NCBI RefSeq assembly: GCF_027942295.1
Contig: NZ_CP101416.1
Coordinates: 2,714,501 to 2,778,500 of the forward strand
Length of the DNA stretch: 64,000 nt
From: Pseudanabaena sp. Chao 1811
GTDB lineage: Bacteria; Cyanobacteriota; Cyanobacteriia; Pseudanabaenales; Pseudanabaenaceae
Direction: 5' to 3'
The notes under the pieces are model-generated. The model saw only the letters and a list, made by a program, of their open reading frames with translations, was not told the origin of the DNA and searched no databases. The translations under genes and the position numbers were made by a program. Every line of letters begins with the position of its first letter. The stretch's first letter is position 1. Below are positions 45,697-53,833 of this stretch, in pieces.

Positions 45697-46614
45697 CTAT
45701 AGTCCCTGATCAGTCCATGATTTAGGATCTTCTAAAGGCTCTAAATGTGTGAACACTTTAATATTGGGGATGGTTGCCATAATTTTGGATTCAATTTCTT
45801 CGCATAAGTCATGTCCCTCCTGCACAGTCCATGAGCCAGAAACTAAGACATGAAAATAGACAAATCTCTTTGTGCCTGCAATTCTGGTACGAATATCGTG
45901 AAATTGGATCTTTTGGCGATCGTAAGCCGATAAAATCTCATCGATCATTTGCCTTTCCATTAATGGAATAGAAGCATCTAACAGCGCCGAGCCGCTCTCC
46001 TGTATTAGCTTTACGCCAGTCCAGACAATATTTGCCGCGACCAATAGCGCAATGAAGGGATCAAGAATCAACCATCCTGTTACAGACACTAATAATATGC
46101 CGAGGATTACCCCCACAGAAGTCCATACATCGGTAAGTAAATGATGAGCATCGGCACGTAACGTAATCGACTGGAGGCGTTTCCCTGCTTTGAGTAAGAT
46201 CAGGGCAAGTCCACCGTTGATCGCTGACGCAACTAGGGACAAGACTAAACCGAAACTAATCTGTTCTAGGGGTTGAGGATGTAAGAGTCTAGGGATTGCC
46301 GCGATCGCAATACTAACCGCCGCAACTAAAATTAATGCACCTTCAAACCCACTGGAGAAATATTCCGCTTTAGAATGTCCGAAGGCATGTTCTTCATCTG
46401 GAGGTTTCGCGGCATAGGTTAAAGCCCACACTGCACCGATTGCGGCAATGAGATTGACTCCCGATTCAAGGGCATCGGATAAAAATCCAATGGAATTAGT
46501 TAAGAAATAAGCACCTAATTTCAAGCCGATAGTAAGGATGGCGGCTCCAATCGACAGAAAAGCATAATAACGAGCGGATCTATTTTGCATATCGGATTTT
46601 CTAAGAACAGTCAT
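45697..46614 (-). CDS. cation diffusion facilitator transporter
   Basis: About 305 residues. Six membrane helices with the CDF zinc-type residues: [20 protein letters not shown] (TM2, Asp), [20 protein letters not shown] (loop), and [20 protein letters not shown] (TM5, Asp/His). The C-terminal cytoplasmic domain has [21 protein letters not shown] and ends [11 protein letters not shown] proteins export Zn, Co, Fe or Mn in exchange for protons. I start at the ATG at 46614 (MTVLRKSD); longer starts would read through a hairpin and the repeat element at 46693. Confidence 0.85.
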   Translation of the reverse strand: MTVLRKSDMQNRSARYYAFLSIGAAILTIGLKLGAYFLTNSIGFLSDALESGVNLIAAIGAVWALTYAAKPPDEEHAFGHSKAEYFSSGFEGALILVAAVSIAIAAIPRLLHPQPLEQISFGLVLSLVASAINGGLALILLKAGKRLQSITLRADAHHLLTDVWTSVGVILGILLVSVTGWLILDPFIALLVAANIVWTGVKLIQESGSALLDASIPLMERQMIDEILSAYDRQKIQFHDIRTRIAGTKRFVYFHVLVSGSWTVQEGHDLCEEIESKIMATIPNIKVFTHLEPLEDPKSWTDQGL

Positions 46615-47080
46615 CCAAAGTGATAAATCGGTTTTCATTTTGTCGTAGACAAAATGAAAACTCAAAACTCTTACTAGCTGATGGTAAGTGGAACCCTCAT
46701 CCCCCACCCCCTTCTCCCGCAGGAGAAGGGGAGCAAAACCCATATTATTTTCTTGTTACCCTCTCCTGCGGGAGAGGGGCTAGGGGTGAGGGCTTTACAA
46801 CCTTCCAAATAACACCAGTTACTAGGATTGATTTTTGGTTTGCAAAGGTGTCCATACACATTTGCAAATCGCTGTAGTAATCACACCAGTATAAAGATTG
46901 ATGGCTGGAACTAATTGACGTTTACCAATCCTTAATCGATAGATGATAGGTGGCGCTTTGTGTCGCCTATCATCTATGGTGCGTGAGTTTTTGATGGATA
47001 TTTTATGAGATCTGCTTATTGATTTAAGAATAGTTGAACGTTTTATCGTATATAAGAGTCTAAAGGTATTAACCATTGAC
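46615..47080. other. 466-bp spacer with hairpins and a dispersed repeat
   Basis: Holds a 14-bp-arm hairpin at 46631-46661 (GTTTTCATTTTGTC/complement, GTA loop), a C/G-run repeat at 46693-46795, and a hairpin at 46939-46977 (ATAGATGATAGG/complement). No gene is supported. Promoters for the divergent CDF and HlyD genes must lie here. Confidence 0.6.
46693..46795. repeat. dispersed C/G-run repeat (same family as 36870-36970)
   Basis: Ends ACCCTCATCCCCCACCC and GGGGTGAGGGCT are inverted; nested CTTCTCCCGCAGGAGAAG and CTCTCCTGCGGGAGAG palindromes lie inside. The same core occurs at 36870-36970 upstream of the STAND gene. Confidence 0.65.
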
Positions 47081-48508
47081 GTGACTGTTATGCAAACCGA
47101 GAACCAGCTAGAACCGAAGGAAGATAATCTCCCCGAAGAACTATCCGATTTTCCCGACGAGCTTGCTCCGCCCAAAAAATCGTTTCTAGGACGCTGGAAA
47201 TGGCGGATTGCTATTGTCTTAATCCTTGCGTTAGTTGGTGGTGGTGGTTACTATGCCTACACTCAAATGATTGCCCCTGCCAATACTCAAGGCAGCCGTA
47301 AACGCGATCGCGTAATTTCGATAAAGCGGACTGATTTACCCATCATCGTTACCGCAAATGGCACGATCCAGCCCGAAAAATCCATCAACGTCAGTCCTAA
47401 AAGTTCAGGTAGGCTCAAGAGTTTATTGGTCAAAGAAGGACAATCTGTGACCGCAGGACAGATCCTCGCCTATATGGATGAGTCCAATACCTTAGGACAA
47501 ATTACTCAAGCCGATGGTCAGTTGGCGGCAGCGCAGGCAAGTCTTGACCTCCTCCTCGCAGGCAATCGTTCTCAAGATATTGCCCAAGCCCAAGCAAATT
47601 TAGCCAATGCCCAAGCTACCCTCGAACAGTCAGAAATCGTTTATCGTCAAAATCAACAGCTATATAAGGAAGGGGCGATCGCATCTAGGGATCTGGATGC
47701 TTCAAGGACAACAATGGAAGCAAATCGCGCTAAAGTCACCCAAGCGAGAGAAGCTCTATCGTTGCAACAAGCAGGTTCGCGACCTGAAGATATTGATCGT
47801 GCTCAGGCTCAAGTTGTGGCGGCGGCAGGTACTCTGCAAACTGTGCAATCACAATTGGAAGATACAATTATTCGCGCTCCCTTTGATGGTGTAGTAGTCA
47901 GAAAGTATGCTGATCCGGGGGCATTTGTAACTCCTACAACTTCAGGCAGTGCCGTAAGTTCCGCAACTGCTTCTTCGATTCTTGCCCTTGCGAGCAATAA
48001 CCAAGTCGTTGCCAATGTCGCCGAAGCTAATATTGCTCAAATTGCTGTCGGTCAAGAGGTATCCTTTCAAGTTGATGCCTATCCCAATAAGAAATTTAGC
48101 GGGCGGGTCGTATCGATTTCACCACAGGCGATCGTTAATCAAAATGTCACCAGTTTTGAGGTGAAGGCAGAAATCACTTCTAAGGATAAGGAAATGTTGC
48201 GATCGGGCATGAATGCTAGCTTAGAATTTCGGGCAGGACAGCTAAAGGATGTTTTGGTCGTACCCACCGTTGCGATCGTGCGGCAGCAGGGCAGTACAGG
48301 GGTCTATGTGAAGACAGAACAGAATACAACTCCTGTATTTACACAAATTGAAACAGGTGTCACCGTCGATGACAAAACCGAAGTGAAGTCGGGCTTGAAT
48401 GGTGATGAGAAAATCTTTGTTTCCTTCCCTGAAGGTTCCCGTCCCAAAACCGAGCCTAGAGGTGTTCCGGGGTTAACGCCTTCTACGCCGCAGAGACAAA
48501 GGGGTTAA
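47081..48508 (+). CDS. HlyD/MacA-like periplasmic adaptor of an efflux system
   Basis: The 475-residue protein has an acidic N-terminus, one membrane helix (about 37-58: IAIVLILALVGGGGYYAY) and a membrane-fusion-protein body: a first lipoyl half (TIQPEKSINVSPKSSGRLKSLLVKEGQSVTAGQILAYMD), a long coiled coil (about 150-250), a second lipoyl half ending IIRAPFDGVVVRKYADPGAFVTP, and beta-barrel parts (DAYPNKKFSGRVVSISPQA, LRSGMNASLEF). It links the inner-membrane ABC transporter to an outer-membrane channel. GTG at 47081 or ATG at 47090 can serve as start. First gene of the MacAB-like operon. Confidence 0.88.
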   Translation: MTVMQTENQLEPKEDNLPEELSDFPDELAPPKKSFLGRWKWRIAIVLILALVGGGGYYAYTQMIAPANTQGSRKRDRVISIKRTDLPIIVTANGTIQPEKSINVSPKSSGRLKSLLVKEGQSVTAGQILAYMDESNTLGQITQADGQLAAAQASLDLLLAGNRSQDIAQAQANLANAQATLEQSEIVYRQNQQLYKEGAIASRDLDASRTTMEANRAKVTQAREALSLQQAGSRPEDIDRAQAQVVAAAGTLQTVQSQLEDTIIRAPFDGVVVRKYADPGAFVTPTTSGSAVSSATASSILALASNNQVVANVAEANIAQIAVGQEVSFQVDAYPNKKFSGRVVSISPQAIVNQNVTSFEVKAEITSKDKEMLRSGMNASLEFRAGQLKDVLVVPTVAIVRQQGSTGVYVKTEQNTTPVFTQIETGVTVDDKTEVKSGLNGDEKIFVSFPEGSRPKTEPRGVPGLTPSTPQRQRG

Positions 48509-48518
48509 GAATAAATTT

Positions 48519-49817
48519 ATGCAAAAGTTAAAGCCGATCGCCAAATCTCCAGCAAAACCATTGGCAAGGCAACGTATTCAGGTTGCGAAAGTTCCTTTTG
48601 CAGAGATTCTGACTATGGCAGCAGAATCTCTGTGGAATAATCGTCTTCGCACAGCCCTGACGATGCTAGGCGTAATCATTGGCATTGCGGCGGTAATTGC
48701 GATTACATCGATCGGACAAGGCATTCAGAAGTCAACCGAAAATCAGTTACAGGCGCTTGGCACAAATTCGATTAACGTCCTCACAGGTTCAGCAAGGACA
48801 GGTGGTATTAATCAGGGTGGTGGTTCTGCTTCCACTTTAACTTTAGAAGATGCTCAAGCTGTGGCTAAAGCTCCTGCGATCAAGTTGATGTCCGCTTATT
48901 TACAGCGCAATAGACAGGTTTCCTACGGTAATCAAAATACTTCCACAACAGTGATTGGTACGGATGTTAATTATTCACCGATTCGGAATACTTTCCCATC
49001 TGAGGGCAGATATTTTGAACAAGAAGATATTGATAATGCCAAATCCCTAGTAGTACTTGGCTCGAAGGTGAAATCTGATTTGTTTGGTCGGGCAAATGCG
49101 ATCGGTGAGAGAATTCGCATTCAGGGAGAGCAGTACCAAGTAATTGGCGTAATGGAATCTAAAGGAGCTTCAGGTGGTTTCGATCAGGACGATCGCGTAT
49201 ATATTCCTTTAAAAAATATGTCAGCGCGACAGGTGGGGAATAACTCCTTGCAAGGCATCTCCGTGAGTGGTTTTTGGGTACAGGCTCTAGACGAATCAGA
49301 AATTGAGGCGGCTCAATTCCAATTAACCAATCTCTTACGTCTGCGGCATAAAATTTATCCGCCTCAGCCCGATGACTTTCGGATTGTCAACCAAACGGAT
49401 ATTGTCAGTGCTTTTACAAATATTGTCGGATTGCTAACCCTGATGGTCGGCGCGATCGCTGCCATATCCCTGATCGTTGGTGGTATTGGTATTGCTAATA
49501 TCATGCTAGTTTCCGTGGTCGAGCGTACCCGTGAAATCGGTGTCCGCAAAGCTTTAGGAGCAACGAGAGCCGCGATTCTTAATCAGTTTCTCACTGAGGC
49601 GATTTTAGTTTCAGGGCTGGGTGGCATAGTTGGGATTGGGTTAGGAGTAGCGATCGCCTATGGTTCAGCCACAATTTTTCAGTTCCCATTTCTGATCTCA
49701 ATTTGGGCAGTTTTAGCAGGTTTTGGCTTATCGATGATTGTCGGACTAGTGGCAGGCGTAATTCCCGCCCGCAGTGCCGCCAAACTCGATCCTATTCAAG
49801 CGCTTAGAAGTGACTAA
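48519..49817 (+). CDS. MacB-like ABC transporter permease
   Basis: The 432-residue protein has the MacB/FtsX layout: N-terminal helix (LRTALTMLGVIIGIAAVIAI, about 46), a large periplasmic MacB_PCD region (about 70-290), and three C-terminal helices (LLTLMVGAIAAISLIVGGIG, LNQFLTEAILVSGLGGIVGI, LISIWAVLAGFGLSMIVGLV) with ERTREIGVRKALGATRAAIL between them. It works with the adaptor encoded 10 bp upstream and the ATPase encoded downstream. Unlike enterobacterial MacB the ATPase is a separate polypeptide. Confidence 0.9.
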   Translation: MQKLKPIAKSPAKPLARQRIQVAKVPFAEILTMAAESLWNNRLRTALTMLGVIIGIAAVIAITSIGQGIQKSTENQLQALGTNSINVLTGSARTGGINQGGGSASTLTLEDAQAVAKAPAIKLMSAYLQRNRQVSYGNQNTSTTVIGTDVNYSPIRNTFPSEGRYFEQEDIDNAKSLVVLGSKVKSDLFGRANAIGERIRIQGEQYQVIGVMESKGASGGFDQDDRVYIPLKNMSARQVGNNSLQGISVSGFWVQALDESEIEAAQFQLTNLLRLRHKIYPPQPDDFRIVNQTDIVSAFTNIVGLLTLMVGAIAAISLIVGGIGIANIMLVSVVERTREIGVRKALGATRAAILNQFLTEAILVSGLGGIVGIGLGVAIAYGSATIFQFPFLISIWAVLAGFGLSMIVGLVAGVIPARSAAKLDPIQALRSD

Positions 49818-49822
49818 TTTAT

Positions 49823-49855
49823 GAGAGAGCGTAAACCGAAGGTTTACGCTCTCTC
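49823..49855. repeat. perfect 15-bp palindrome inside the efflux operon
   Basis: Arms GAGAGAGCGTAAACC and complement with a GAA loop (cap CCGAAGG). It lies 5 bases after the permease stop and 24 before the ATPase start, so it could reduce or tune readthrough. Confidence 0.6.
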
Positions 49856-49878
49856 GAATATAACGCAAGTGACTAACT

Positions 49879-50541
49879 ATGATTCGTTTAGAAAATATCC
49901 GCAAAGCCTACCGACTCGGTGAAGTTGATGTTCCCGTTCTTAAAGGTATTGATTTAGAGATTCAATCTGGGGAATATGCCGCAATTATGGGGATGTCAGG
50001 CTCAGGCAAATCCACCCTCATGAATATCATCGGCTGTCTCGATCGCCCAACCAAAGGGAAATATTATCTCGAAGATCGGGAATTAACTACCTATAACGAT
50101 GATGAACTCGCCTATATTCGCAATCGTCGCATTGGATTTGTGTTTCAGCAATTTAATCTGCTAGCCCGTTCAACTGCCCTTGAGAACGTGATGCTGCCGA
50201 TGATTTATTCCAATATTCCCAAGGAAAAGCGTCGTCGTCTGGCTGTCGAAGCCTTAACGAAAGTGGGACTTAGCGATCGCATGGCAAATCGTCCCAATCA
50301 ACTATCTGGCGGACAACAGCAACGGGTCGCGATCGCCCGTGCCTTAGCCAATCGACCAGCCTTAATCCTTGCCGATGAGCCAACAGGAGCCTTAGATACG
50401 CATACTTCCCATGAGGTGATGAATTTGCTTGCTGACTTAAATGAGCAGGGGATTACGATTGTGTTAGTTACCCATGAGCCAGATGTCGCTGAGAGAACTC
50501 GCCGCATTATTCGCATTCAAGATGGGTTGATTTCTAAATAA
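49879..50541 (+). CDS. MacB/LolD-like ABC ATPase
   Basis: The 220-residue ATPase has Walker A GMSGSGKSTLMNIIG (about 39-53), a Q-loop FVFQQFNLLARSTALENVMLP, the signature LSGGQQQRVAIARALANRP (about 140), Walker B LILADEPTGALDT and the switch His in VLVTHEPDVA. It powers the adaptor/permease pair of the same operon. After the stop comes a hairpin with a T-run. Confidence 0.93.
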   Translation: MIRLENIRKAYRLGEVDVPVLKGIDLEIQSGEYAAIMGMSGSGKSTLMNIIGCLDRPTKGKYYLEDRELTTYNDDELAYIRNRRIGFVFQQFNLLARSTALENVMLPMIYSNIPKEKRRRLAVEALTKVGLSDRMANRPNQLSGGQQQRVAIARALANRPALILADEPTGALDTHTSHEVMNLLADLNEQGITIVLVTHEPDVAERTRRIIRIQDGLISK

Positions 50542-50588
50542 AAAACCTTTATGCCTCGGCAAAGCCGCGCCATAAAGGTTTTTTATTA
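50537..50588. terminator. bidirectional hairpin terminator between ATPase and AAA/Fe-S fusion gene
   Basis: Arms AATAAAAAACCTTTATG (continuing CCTCGGC) and near-complement, AAA loop, followed on both sides by T/A runs. The stem contains one mismatch region. Confidence 0.65.
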
Positions 50589-52733
50589 AAGGATAATTAC
50601 CCACAAGGCGATCGCTAAAATCAGCGTACTCCCATGTTGAGGTAAGAGCGATCTCCAAGACTGACGCGCAATCTTTTGGGTTAAAACCCATGTCAGTACC
50701 ACTGAAAAAATCAACACAGTTCCTTGCAAAAATGCTGTTACCGCAGGATGGGCGATCAAAATAGGAAGACTTGAGCCATCCATTCCCAAAGTTGCCCAAG
50801 TTACAGGCAAGACACGACCAGCTTCTTGTAGGAAAAGACGTAAATAATGGGCAAGATTTGCGCCCAGAGCTAGGGGTAAATATCCATAGGCAAGCTGGAT
50901 AAAGGACTTGGGTTTACAGGTGTTAAGTCCATAGGGTAGCTGATTGTCTTGGCAACTTTTCTTCCAGTTAACCATGATGAAATGGAGCGATCGCATAATG
51001 CCATAGGCAACTAGGGGAACTGCTGCGACAACCAGCAAAATCAGCACCGATAGCCCTAAATGCGGTAAGAATGCATCTGCATCAATTTGCCATGCGATCG
51101 CTGTTTGAATCTCTGGCAACCGATGGAGAAATGCACCACCCAACAATAGCAATAGCAAAGCGACTTCATAGGTGCGCGGCACATGGGTTGTCCATAACTC
51201 GATCGCAGGTGGACGCAGATTAAACTCTACGGAACGATGGGGGCAAGCCTTGAGACAGGTCATACATAGCACACAGTCCCGATTGTCTTGCAGTTGAGCA
51301 GGATGGGAATAAAGCGGACAGCCATTTGTTTCTAAACCTTCGCCTTTTTTCGCGCCACCCTTATAGCATTGATAGGTAGTGCATTCTGCGGAACAAGTCC
51401 CTTGCTGAGCGCGTAACTCAGTCATGGAGAGTTTCGCAAATAGTCCATTCATGCCGCCAATTGGACAGAGATAGCGACACCAATATCGCCGCTCAAAAAT
51501 TACCGAACAAATCATTGCTCCTGCCGTAATCAACAGTAGTAAATAAGCTGAAAGATAAGCGGTATTTTGTAAATCCCAGAGTTCTTCCCAGAGATAAATC
51601 AATACAAATAGACCAAAGAGAAACCAACCGCCCCACCGTTCGGAAAGATCCCGATTCCAATGTTTTAGCTGTCGGGGGAAGAGCCACAGTGATATTTTTT
51701 GCGTAACTTCGCCATAAATCATAAATGGACAGATCGCGCACCACAGTCGCCCCACAAATGGAAATCCGATCAAAATCAATGGCCACCACCATGCCCAAAA
51801 TAAGTTAAGAGCAACATTGCGATCGCGGGTTTGGGGTGCTAAAAATAGCGTCGCGACCACGATCGCAAAAAATGTGAGTGTAAATCCGTAGTTAATGCGA
51901 TCGGTGAACCATTCACTGCGTAAGAAACGGCGCAAACTAGGATAGGCATTGAGTAGATTAAACCGAAATTTCTTTCCCTTGGGTTGGGGTGACCAAAACA
52001 CAGCCTCAGTTAGAAATGGTGCATTCAAGGACTGCACGATTGCCCGTCCTACTAAAAATCGGAGTTCCTTTAAATTTTCTGGGAAGTCATAGCTTTGTAA
52101 ACTGCGGAGGGCTTCGGCAGTGATCGTCGGTTTGGGAATACCGCGATCGCGACAGAATAAACTAATGTAATATTCCACATGGGGTTTAATGTCAGCCTTA
52201 CGGACTCTCAATGCAGGAACTTTGATGGAATGTTTCACATGGGATTCGCAAGTGGGTTGAGATTTCTCTGTCACCATGATGATCCGCGTTTCACAGATTA
52301 ACGGCTCCTCCTGTTCATCACTGCCAACGGGGCTATAGGTGCGCGTTTCTAAAAGCTGCACAATCTTGGGAATCAGTTCCTCTGGTAGTTCTTGAATATT
52401 GTTTAGAACGAGAGTTCCTGTTCCTAAATAGGTCAATAAGCCAGCATTCCCCCCTGTTCTACCAAATAGCTCGGCTCCACTTGCCTGTACTAAATTGCAA
52501 TTGACCTTGGCGATCGCTTCCCGTCGATAGGTCGAGTTAAAATGAATCAACGCCGCAATATTATCCTTATCCAGCCCCGGTTCTCCAAGGATCAATACTG
52601 GCTCTCGATCTTCACTTGCCTGTTTAATTTCATGGCGTAGTCGCGTTGCATAACGACTCTTGCCAATGATTCCGCGCTCGGCTTTGGTAATTAAGTAGGG
52701 TTGTAAAACCTGCGATCGCTCTTTTATAAACAT
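50586..52733 (-). CDS. fusion of degenerate NtrC-like AAA+ domain with NapH-like 4Fe-4S membrane protein
   Basis: The 715-residue protein has an N-terminal sigma54-activator-like AAA+ part (about 1-270). The Walker A position reads GEPGLDKD (50-57, usual GTGKE), the GAFTGA loop is absent (ELFGRTGGNAGLL, 88-100), and the Walker B position reads LVLNNIQELP (108-117) where LDEIGELP is expected. The C-terminal part has about 8 membrane helices with Cys motifs: WCAICPF (about 337), WCRYLCPIGG (about 428), and the ferredoxin-type CVLCMTCLKACPHRS (about 493). It resembles NapH/NosR/CcoG electron carriers. Cyanobacteria lack sigma54, so the first domain may serve as a regulator or scaffold without ATPase activity. 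Convergent with the MacAB-like operon. Confidence 0.8.
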   Translation of the reverse strand: MFIKERSQVLQPYLITKAERGIIGKSRYATRLRHEIKQASEDREPVLILGEPGLDKDNIAALIHFNSTYRREAIAKVNCNLVQASGAELFGRTGGNAGLLTYLGTGTLVLNNIQELPEELIPKIVQLLETRTYSPVGSDEQEEPLICETRIIMVTEKSQPTCESHVKHSIKVPALRVRKADIKPHVEYYISLFCRDRGIPKPTITAEALRSLQSYDFPENLKELRFLVGRAIVQSLNAPFLTEAVFWSPQPKGKKFRFNLLNAYPSLRRFLRSEWFTDRINYGFTLTFFAIVVATLFLAPQTRDRNVALNLFWAWWWPLILIGFPFVGRLWCAICPFMIYGEVTQKISLWLFPRQLKHWNRDLSERWGGWFLFGLFVLIYLWEELWDLQNTAYLSAYLLLLITAGAMICSVIFERRYWCRYLCPIGGMNGLFAKLSMTELRAQQGTCSAECTTYQCYKGGAKKGEGLETNGCPLYSHPAQLQDNRDCVLCMTCLKACPHRSVEFNLRPPAIELWTTHVPRTYEVALLLLLLGGAFLHRLPEIQTAIAWQIDADAFLPHLGLSVLILLVVAAVPLVAYGIMRSLHFIMVNWKKSCQDNQLPYGLNTCKPKSFIQLAYGYLPLALGANLAHYLRLFLQEAGRVLPVTWATLGMDGSSLPILIAHPAVTAFLQGTVLIFSVVLTWVLTQKIARQSWRSLLPQHGSTLILAIALWVIIL

Positions 52734-52834
52734 AGTTTCACTAGATCGATTTGTATTGCAGTTTATTATGGATCAGTTAGGAAAGGGGCTACTTCGTAGC
52801 CCCTTTCTTGAAAATTAGCGATAAAATCAAAACT

Positions 52835-53653
52835 ATGCCTAATCCTCACGTTGTTTCCGCTAACTGGCTACAGGAACATCTCCATGATCCGCAGATGGTC
52901 GTGGTTGATTGTCGCTTTTCGTTAATGGATATAGCTCTTGGGCGTAAGCAATATCAAGAGAGTCATATTGAAGGAGCCTATTATCTCGATCTCAATCTTG
53001 ATTTATCTAGTCCTGTCCAAAAACATGGTGGTAGACATCCTTTGCCAGAGTTCGAGCAGCTAGCCACAAAGCTATCGCAAATCGGCGTAACCAGTGAAAC
53101 AACCGTGGTTGCCTATGATGATTCGCGATTTGCTTTTGCCTCAAGGTTATGGTGGCTATTGCGCTATATGGGACATGAGCGAGTAGCCCTTCTCGATGGC
53201 GGTTTTGCAGGTTGGAAAGCCCAAAATTATGCAACTAGTTCGGAAATTCCTCATCCTAGAATTGGGAAGTTTATCCCCCAATTACAAACGGAATGGGTAG
53301 TGGATATCGAAACAGTGAAAGCGCGTAAGGATTTACCAGAAGTGGTTTTAGTCGATTCGCGAGAAGGCGATCGCTATCGGGGTGAACGCGAACCTATCGA
53401 TCCGATCGCAGGTCATATCGAAGGCGCAGTTAACTATCCTTGGATGGAAGTTACTAATGAGCAGGGTTTTGTGGTGGCGAATCAAAGCGATCGCTGGCGG
53501 TCAGTAAAAAATGCTGAAGAAGTGATTGTGTATTGCGGTTCGGGTGTAACTGCTTGCGTGAATTTATTATCGTTGAAATTAGCGGGAATTGAGACTGGTA
53601 AACTCTATGCAGGTAGTTGGAGCGATTGGTGTTCGTATTTAGACCCCATTTAA
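52835..53653 (+). CDS. two-domain sulfurtransferase, 3-mercaptopyruvate-type
   Basis: The 272-residue protein has two rhodanese domains (about 1-130 and 145-270). The active site is YCGSGVTACVNL (Cys about 237), whose CGSGVTA loop is typical of 3-mercaptopyruvate sulfurtransferases rather than the CRKGVTA of thiosulfate rhodaneses. Also seen are VVDCRFSL and DSREGDRYRGEREPIDPIAGHIEGAVNYPW. It begins at ATG 52835 (MPNPHVVSANWL); an in-frame TTG at 52808 is less likely. It moves sulfane sulfur to acceptors such as cyanide or thiols. A complex palindrome follows the stop. Confidence 0.88.
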   Translation: MPNPHVVSANWLQEHLHDPQMVVVDCRFSLMDIALGRKQYQESHIEGAYYLDLNLDLSSPVQKHGGRHPLPEFEQLATKLSQIGVTSETTVVAYDDSRFAFASRLWWLLRYMGHERVALLDGGFAGWKAQNYATSSEIPHPRIGKFIPQLQTEWVVDIETVKARKDLPEVVLVDSREGDRYRGEREPIDPIAGHIEGAVNYPWMEVTNEQGFVVANQSDRWRSVKNAEEVIVYCGSGVTACVNLLSLKLAGIETGKLYAGSWSDWCSYLDPI

Positions 53654-53669
53654 GAATTCAAGGATTTGC

Positions 53670-53757
53670 CCCCTAATTAGGTAGTGCTAAAATAGGTAAG
53701 AATGGGCGGCGCTTCGCGCCGCCCATTCTTACCTATTTATTTAGGACTATCTAGGGG
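53670..53757. repeat. 88-bp palindromic element with GCGAAGC-type cap
   Basis: The inner 23 bp pair perfectly (ATAGGTAAGAATGGGCGGCG, continuing CGC..., TTC loop). The outer arms (CCCCCTAATTAGGTAGTGCT and GGACTATCTAGGGG) pair with a few mismatches. The cap is GCTTCGC, that is GCGAAGC on the other strand. It lies between the convergent sulfurtransferase and TpsB genes and may terminate both. Confidence 0.65.
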
Positions 53758-53833
53758 TTAGGGCTGCAACACTTGCTTGAGATGAAATTTTTGACTGCAT
53801 TCATTTCTCAAACATGATCTTAAAATGCTTTCC

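Noticed and set aside
46615-46743. Longer N-terminus for the CDF transporter
   Set aside because: The extra codons pass through a hairpin and the edge of a dispersed repeat, and are unlike CDF N-termini.
46822-47175. 117-codon minus-strand ORF upstream of the HlyD-like gene
   Set aside because: It overlaps the adaptor gene start in antisense and contains a hairpin; the product is Ser-rich and unlike any family.
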